A stretch of 64,000 bases of DNA from Hermodice carunculata. Lineage: Eukaryota; Annelida; Polychaeta; Eunicida; Amphinomidae. Position numbers and translations under genes: made by a program. This document shows, one piece after another, positions 59,098-64,000 of this stretch. The notes beneath the pieces were generated by a model that did not search any database, was not told the origin of the DNA, and was given only the letters and a program-made list of their open reading frames with translations. How positions within the stretch are numbered: position 1 is the stretch's first letter; each line of letters begins with the position of its first letter. The stretch is from the NCBI GenBank assembly GCA_964020975.1, contig OZ026626.1, positions 12,762,060-12,826,059 on the forward strand, read 5' to 3'.

Positions 59098-59353
59098 TTA
59101 ACTCATTCAGTGCCAATAACATCTAAAGTCATCTACTAAAGTCAAACTAGTCGGAATAATCATTAGGATATCAGATTTGTATTTCTCATAAAAAGACCTG
59201 TCATTCAAGTACCGGCGTGCCTCTAGTTCCAGAGAAAACATCCCAAGTCAACAGCTTTTCTTGGCATGCATTGGGTGCATCATGTGCATTGCGCCTAATA
59301 CGCGCCAAGAAAAGCTGTTGACTCAGTCCAAAATTTGGCTTTTGAAGAGTTAA
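59098..59353. mobile_element. TTAA-bounded hairpin element, copy F
   Basis: The edges TTAACTCATTCAGTGCCA and ggcttttgaagagTTAA are partly inverted. The core at about 59248-59323 has arms containing agtcaacagcttttcttggc. Lies 200 bases before the Ig9b exon. Confidence 0.78.
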
Positions 59354-59550
59354 AGATACACATTTTGTTCAGCATTTACAGCTATCATAGTTATGCTCAT
59401 GAGTGGGGTTCAGTTTTCATGGACATGTAAACTTGAGGGACAGTTTGTCTTTATGACAAAATAAAGTTAAAGACTCACCATTTTCTCTAGATCACAGAAA
59501 CGTCGGATTGTTGCTGGGATACTATGATGGCTACAATTGTCATTTTATAG

Positions 59551-59678
59551 GGGTCACACAGTAGGTAATGGGAAGCTGACGATCCAGTCACTGGCACCAG
59601 AGGATATCGGGGAGTACATCTGTACTGCCAGAAATAGATACGGAGTGGCAGAGGCCATTGTCAGACTGAGCTTGGGAA
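59551..59678 (+). CDS. HSPG2: Ig9, exon b
   Basis: The acceptor ..gtcattttatag ends at 59550; the donor GTAAGT begins at 59679. The first base completes AGG (R), then GHTVGNGKLTIQSLAPED, IGEYICTARNRYG (strand F) and VAEAIVRLSLG. Ends phase 1. Last Ig before domain V. Confidence 0.9.
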
Positions 59679-60425
59679 GTAAGTTCTTTGCTGCATATCT
59701 GTTACTTACTATTTTATCTTAGTGTTAAATTGTACAGGTACCAGGCAACCCAGCAGGCAAAAGTGGGCTAAATGACGTGGCATACACATCAGGCAGTGAC
59801 ATCATGGTACCAGCCATCACTGGTTGAATTTGCAAACTTAAATGAGGTGATAAAATGACGATTATGACGTCTCTATATGATGAATTGTGGATGTCATAAA
59901 AAGACTTGGGACATGCAGGAGTGGGGACTCTAAGTCATCATATAACATGGTTCAGATGCCACAGACTGACATGCTATTCACATCAGAAATGACATGTTCT
60001 GACACTATGTTTGACATGTTTTAGATGTCATAATCTATTAAACATATCAGAGTTTGATGTTCAACAGATGTGTATTCACCTTGACATATTACCACACATA
60101 CAACCAGTAATTTGTCACAGTTGCAGATTCACTGAATAAAAACAATACACCTGATGTGCTTTTACGTGCCGTTAAATGGGTTTAAAGTGCCTGATTCGAT
60201 GTTAAATGGGGTAAAGTTCCTGATTGAATGTTGAATAGCTGTTATGCTACTTTACAAATCAGCATTAGGTTTCAAACGGTAAAGGTGTAAAGTTAAGAAA
60301 ATGAAGAACAGACATATTGAGTGTCTAGATTTTCATTCATGCTTGAAGTTTCAAACTGTTGGACTGGATCTTGTGACTCCTTGAGTTTGTGTAAATTTGT
60401 GAATGAAACCCTTCTTTTTTTCCAG

Positions 60426-60539
60426 CACTGGTTCCCTACTTTCAACAAGATCCAGCATCCCACATCAGTTACCCCACCCTGAATGATGCCTACCTTGAGT
60501 TTGACATTGAGCTGTCCTTCATTCCAGAGGCTAATGATG
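60426..60539 (+). CDS. HSPG2: Perlecan domain V LG1, exon a
   Basis: The acceptor ..ctttttttccag ends at 60425; the donor GTAGGT begins at 60540. The product TLVPYFQQDPASHISYPTL, then NDAYLEFDIELSFIPEANDG. From memory, human perlecan LG1 starts VVPYFTQTPYSFLPLPTIKD, so the position (right after the last Ig) and the sequence both fit perlecan endorepellin, not laminin. Phase 1-1, 114 bases. Confidence 0.93.
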
Positions 60540-60589
60540 GTAGGTTCTGCCACCTGGTAATCATACATCCACGCAGTGGACGCAATAAA

Positions 60590-61260
60590 CTTGTACATGT
60601 ATATAGGTGGTACAGTGTAAATGCATATACATGGTACACTATAGATGTATGTTGGTGGTACAATGTACATGTTTTTAGGTGGCACAATGTTCATGTATGT
60701 TGGTGGTACAGTGTACTTGTATGCAGGTGATACACTGTAAATGTATATAGCTGGTACAATGTACATATATCTAGGTGGTACATGTATGTGTATGTAGGTG
60801 GTACAATGTATGTGTATGTAGGTGCTACAATGTACATGCAGGTGACACAATGTACATGTGTATGTGCAGGTGGCACAATGTACACATACAGCTGACACTC
60901 CGTACATGTACAGCTGACACTCCGTACATGTACAGCTGACACTCCGTACATGTACAGCTGACACAATGTACATGTACAGCTGACACTCTGTACATGTACA
61001 GCTGACACTCCGTACATGTACAGCTGACACTCCGTACATGTACAGCTGACACAATGTACATGTACAGCTGACACAATGTACTTGTACAGCTGACACAATG
61101 TACATGTACAGCTGACACTCCGTACATGTACAGCTGACAATGTACATGTACCGCTGACACTCCGTACATGTACACTTACGCAATGTACATGTACAGCTGA
61201 CACTCCATACATGTACAGATGACACAACGTACATGTACAGCTGACACAATTTATTTGGGC
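60590..61260. repeat. Minisatellite on gtacatgtacagctgacac
   Basis: The left part (60590-60880) has diverged units of ggtggtacaatgtacatgta. The right part has about 16 near-perfect units of gtacatgtacagctgacac with either aat or tcc between them. Each unit holds the palindrome gtacatgtac. Long minus-strand frames here are repeat artefacts. Confidence 0.92.
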
Positions 61261-61435
61261 GAATACAGCCTATGTCAAAATTTTACAGAGGAACGTGTGC
61301 ATATGGGCAATAGCACTTCCATATGTATACAGATGAGTTAGACAGGGACAGGTTAGCTTATGGAGAGTAAAGAGTTTGGACTGCGGAGTAGGGTAATGAC
61401 TATAGGAACTGGTTCTGGACAAAAAGACACAAATA

Positions 61436-61580
61436 CAACAATGTACAGGTACAGCTGACACAATGTACATGTACAGCTGACACAATGTTCATGTACAGCT
61501 GACACAATGTTCATGTACAGCTGACACAATGTACATGTACAGCTGACACAACTTACATGGACAGCTGACACAACGTATAT
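61436..61580. repeat. Second block of the gtacatgtacagctgacac minisatellite
   Basis: Six or seven copies, separated from the first block by about 175 bases of unique sequence. Confidence 0.9.
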
Positions 61581-61589
61581 GCAACCCTT

Positions 61590-62825
61590 ATGGAAAATTT
61601 CTGGCTGAATTTGTCTGAATCAAATCTGAATTCTGTCTGTAACATCCTTATCTGAATATTGTCTGAACTTTGGTCTTTCCAGCTACTTTTCAGTCCGTTT
61701 CAGCAAGAATTCAGAGTGCTTCAACCAGAAGTCAGTCAAGATTCGGCCAAAACTCTGAAGAAAGTACAGCCAGATTTCAGTAAACTTCAGCTCGTATTCA
61801 GATAGTTTCAGGCAGGATTCAGCATTATTCATATAGTTTCAGCCATTTTTCTGACAGCTTCAACCAAATTCATACAGATTCAGCTATAATTCAGGCAACT
61901 TCAGCCAGAATTCAGAAAGCTTCAGTCAGTATTCAAGTAACTTCAGCTAGAATCCCAGGACTTGCAAGTGGAACTATCTTGGACAGATGCTCCTGTTAAT
62001 CTATAAAGCATAGAAAATTAAATTATTGTCCCAAATTTGGAAGATTATATGGTCTATGAAACTAACATTTGTCATTATGATAATGGTTTTATAAAATTAT
62101 ACAACTTAGTAAATAGTATACAGTTGCTTTCAGTGTAAAGGAATTATTTTAAAGAACATTTTGATTTGAATATAACTTTATAACATTCATTAGAAGGTTT
62201 TAAACAATCCCACGTTTATTCCGTTTTACAAATTATAAACTTTTCCTGAAGTGATTCAGATAAGATTCAGGTGATATGAATATTGCAGAAGTGAGTCAGA
62301 TGAAATTCACAAAGATCTGAAGTGATTCAAACAAAATTCACAAAGATCTGAAGTGATTCAGACAAAATTCAGAATGGTCTGCATATTGCTGATGTGATTC
62401 AGGCAAAACTCCGATACCTCTGAATATTGCCGAATTGATTCAGACAAAATTTAAAAAACTAAATATTGCTGAATAGATTCAGACAAAATTAAAAAATATC
62501 TGAACCTTGCTGAAGTGATTCAGACAAAATTCAGAAAGATTTCAATATTGCTGAAGTGATTCAGACCAGATTCAGATATATCTGAATATTGCTGAAGTGA
62601 TTCAGACAAAATTCAGATACATGTGAATATTGCCAAAGTGATTCAGACCAGATTCAGCCAATCTGAATGTTGCTGAAGTAATCCAGCTGGAATTCAGCCA
62701 TATTCAGAAAGCCCCCATAAACCTTCAGACCAGATTCAGCCAACTTTTTGTGCTTTGAACAGTCAAATTCAGGCATAATTCAGCAAAATTCAGTCAGTGT
62801 TCAGCAAATATTCAGATATCACGGA
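61590..62825. repeat. TTCAG/CTGAA-rich degenerate satellite
   Basis: About 1.2 kb in which nearly every 10-25 bases contains ttcag or ctgaa. The clearest part (62250-62720) repeats gaagtgattcagacaaaatt then cagatatctgaatattgct, with a period of about 45 bases. A 200-base stretch in the middle (about 61980-62200) lacks the motif. Confidence 0.8.
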
Positions 62826-62829
62826 TAGC

Positions 62830-63180
62830 TGACTCAGTGGACCTGTACAGGTGTGCACAGATGACACAGCACTTGTACATGTGCAGGTATCACAATGTGC
62901 ATTATGATTATTACAGTGGTCAGAATGTGCCTGTACAGGTTACACTATGTACATGTACAGTGACACAGTGTACATTATACTACATGTACAGTGACACAGT
63001 GTACATTATACTACATGTACAGTGACACAGTGTACATTATACTACATGTACAGCTGATACTATGTATCTGTGCAGGTGTCACAATGTACATATACAGGTG
63101 TCACAATGTACATGTACAGCTGACACAATTAACCTATACATGTGACACAATGTATGTACAGATGACACAAAGTAGCAAGT
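62830..63180. repeat. Third block of the gtacatgtaca minisatellite family
   Basis: Units of tgtacagtgacacagtgtac, then attatactaca, in three perfect copies (about 62953-63050), followed by diverged cagctgacacaat copies. Confidence 0.88.
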
Positions 63181-63347
63181 TGTCAAACACAGAAGCCCTT
63201 TTTCTTCTCTACACCACAATGCATGCTAAAATGCAGTCCCTATGTTTATGCATTGAAAGTATCATCATTTGAGACATTTTTTAGGAAGCAATCCATAGTT
63301 CCTTCAAATGTTTCTATTTTTTAAGAGTGTCTGTGTGTTCCATACAG

Positions 63348-63527
63348 GGTTGATCCTGTACAATGGACAGATGGACAATGGGGCAGGTGACTTTGTGGCA
63401 TTTGGCATGAGGCAAGGGGCAGCAGAGTTCAGGTTTGACGTGGGATCTGGTCCTGCCATCATACGAAGTCGTGATGTAGCACTCAACAAGTGGAATACCG
63501 TTCGCCTAAAGAGAGACCGGAAGCAAG
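63348..63527 (+). CDS. HSPG2: Perlecan domain V LG1, exon b (domain continues past window)
   Basis: The acceptor ..gtgttccatacag ends at 63347; the donor GTATGT begins at 63528. The product GLILYNGQMDNGAGDFVAFG, then MRQGAAEFRFDVGSGPAIIR and LNKWNTVRLKRDRKQG. The DF..F.xx.G..EFRFD.GSG core is the perlecan LG signature. Phase 1-1, 180 bases. Confidence 0.95.
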
Positions 63528-64000
63528 GTATGTAGAAGTGTCGAGGCAGGGAGCAAGGTACACATGTATATAGAAGTGTCCATTTGACATATGTTATTTT
63601 TTGTTCTTATTTAACCTTTCGATTTATGCAAGCATGATTTAAACGAAATTTAATATTTTAGTGGCCATATTATCTCTAAACATGTATATATCATTGATGC
63701 CAAAATGCTTCCAGAATTGGGACTTGTAAGTAAAGCTGCCCTGTGTAGGTTTAAATATGCAAGTAATAACATACATAGGCCAACTGATTTACCTGGTTTT
63801 TGTTCGTTTTTTTATTTTTTTTAGGTAGTTGGGGTGTTTTGGAGGAGGTTGTTTTTTTTTGTTTTTTTTTGTTTGTTTTCGTTTTGTTTTGTCTTTTTTG
63901 TTTTCTCAGCTGACTAAATTAAAGGTGAAAAGTTGAAGTGGTCCATCAGGTCCTTCCTTTATCAAGTTGTACACAATTTCATGACCCTCATGCTATAGGG
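63528..64000 (+). other. Intron after LG1 exon b (to window end)
   Basis: Begins with a duplicated exon-end/donor segment (63520-63585) and later has a T/G-rich tract (63800-63905). No further exon seen. Confidence 0.6.

Larger units (their letters stand above)
30..63527 (+). other. HSPG2: Perlecan-type gene span: Ig domain IV into domain V (partial at both ends)
   Basis: Eighteen exons join by GT..AG borders with matching phases into nine Ig modules and the first part of an LG domain. Each Ig module starts and ends in phase 1, and exon sums are 264, 282, 273, 276, 261, 261, 264, 261 and 261 bases, all divisible by three. The Ig series followed directly by an LG domain opening VPYF..DP..SYPTLNDAY is the domain IV to domain V transition of perlecan, a secreted basement-membrane proteoglycan. 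The 5' part (signal peptide, SEA, LDL-receptor, laminin IV domains) and the rest of domain V lie outside the window. The N gap at 44906-45105 lies inside the span, so the link between Ig7 and Ig8 depends on the scaffold. A laminin-like terminal exon (25250-26396) also lies inside the span. Confidence 0.85.

Noticed and set aside
60293-61249. 318-codon minus-strand frame rich in Cys/Tyr/Val (CTCTECQLYMY repeats).
   Set aside because: It reads through the gtacatgtacagctgacac satellite and antisense to the LG1a exon; two other frames are open over the same array.

Overview
The window reads as animal nuclear DNA, probably from a marine lophotrochozoan and most likely a mollusc. Short exons with GT..AG borders sit in long AT-rich introns full of minisatellites, small terminal-inverted-repeat (TIR) elements, and (GTCC)n or AGGTCA-bearing repeats of a kind I associate with bivalves and gastropods. 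The species call is inference. A 200-base N run (44906-45105) shows that this is a draft scaffold.

All the coding sequence I can support lies on the + strand and builds one multi-exon extracellular-matrix gene of the perlecan (HSPG2 / UNC-52 / trol) type. Eighteen exons assemble, with matching phases, into nine immunoglobulin (Ig) modules followed by the start of the first perlecan laminin-G domain (LG1). Every Ig module is a symmetric phase 1-1 unit whose exon lengths sum to a multiple of three (261-282 bases). Ig1-Ig7 lie at 30-19536, Ig8-Ig9 at 50313-59678, and LG1 starts at 60426 and runs off the window after 63527. The LG1 sequence closely follows the opening of perlecan domain V (endorepellin).

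The main surprise is at 25250-26396. Inside the 30.8-kb interval between Ig7 and Ig8, on the same strand and behind a good phase-1 acceptor, is a single 1147-base exon ending in TAA. It encodes a tandem LG pair that is not perlecan-like but laminin-alpha-like (LG4-LG5 plus the linker cysteine and the laminin C-terminus). Ig7 can be spliced to it in frame. The simplest readings are (a) an alternative terminal exon giving a short perlecan that ends in a laminin alpha LG4-5 module, (b) a separate Ig plus laminin-LG gene next to a perlecan gene, or (c) a scaffolding error. The N gap lies between this exon and Ig8, not between Ig7 and this exon.

Non-coding layout: 0-20 kb has the Ig1-Ig7 exons with introns carrying pogo/Tc1-like TIR elements, hairpin-ended repeats and TTAA-bounded hairpin elements. 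20-25 kb has a 57-bp minisatellite and a repeat built on AGGTCA half-sites. 26.4-50 kb has the 3' region of the laminin-type exon, a large minisatellite zone (28.7-29.5 and 36.5-43.6 kb), a pure 6-bp satellite (38.9 kb), the gap, and a 2-kb CpG-rich TIR element (47.4-49.4 kb). 50-64 kb has Ig8, Ig9 and LG1, a hAT-like element with a perfect 8-bp target duplication (55.5-58.3 kb), and about 2.5 kb of satellite DNA splitting LG1. I saw no convincing second gene, no RNA gene, no CRISPR array, and no retroviral, LTR or Polinton-like element.
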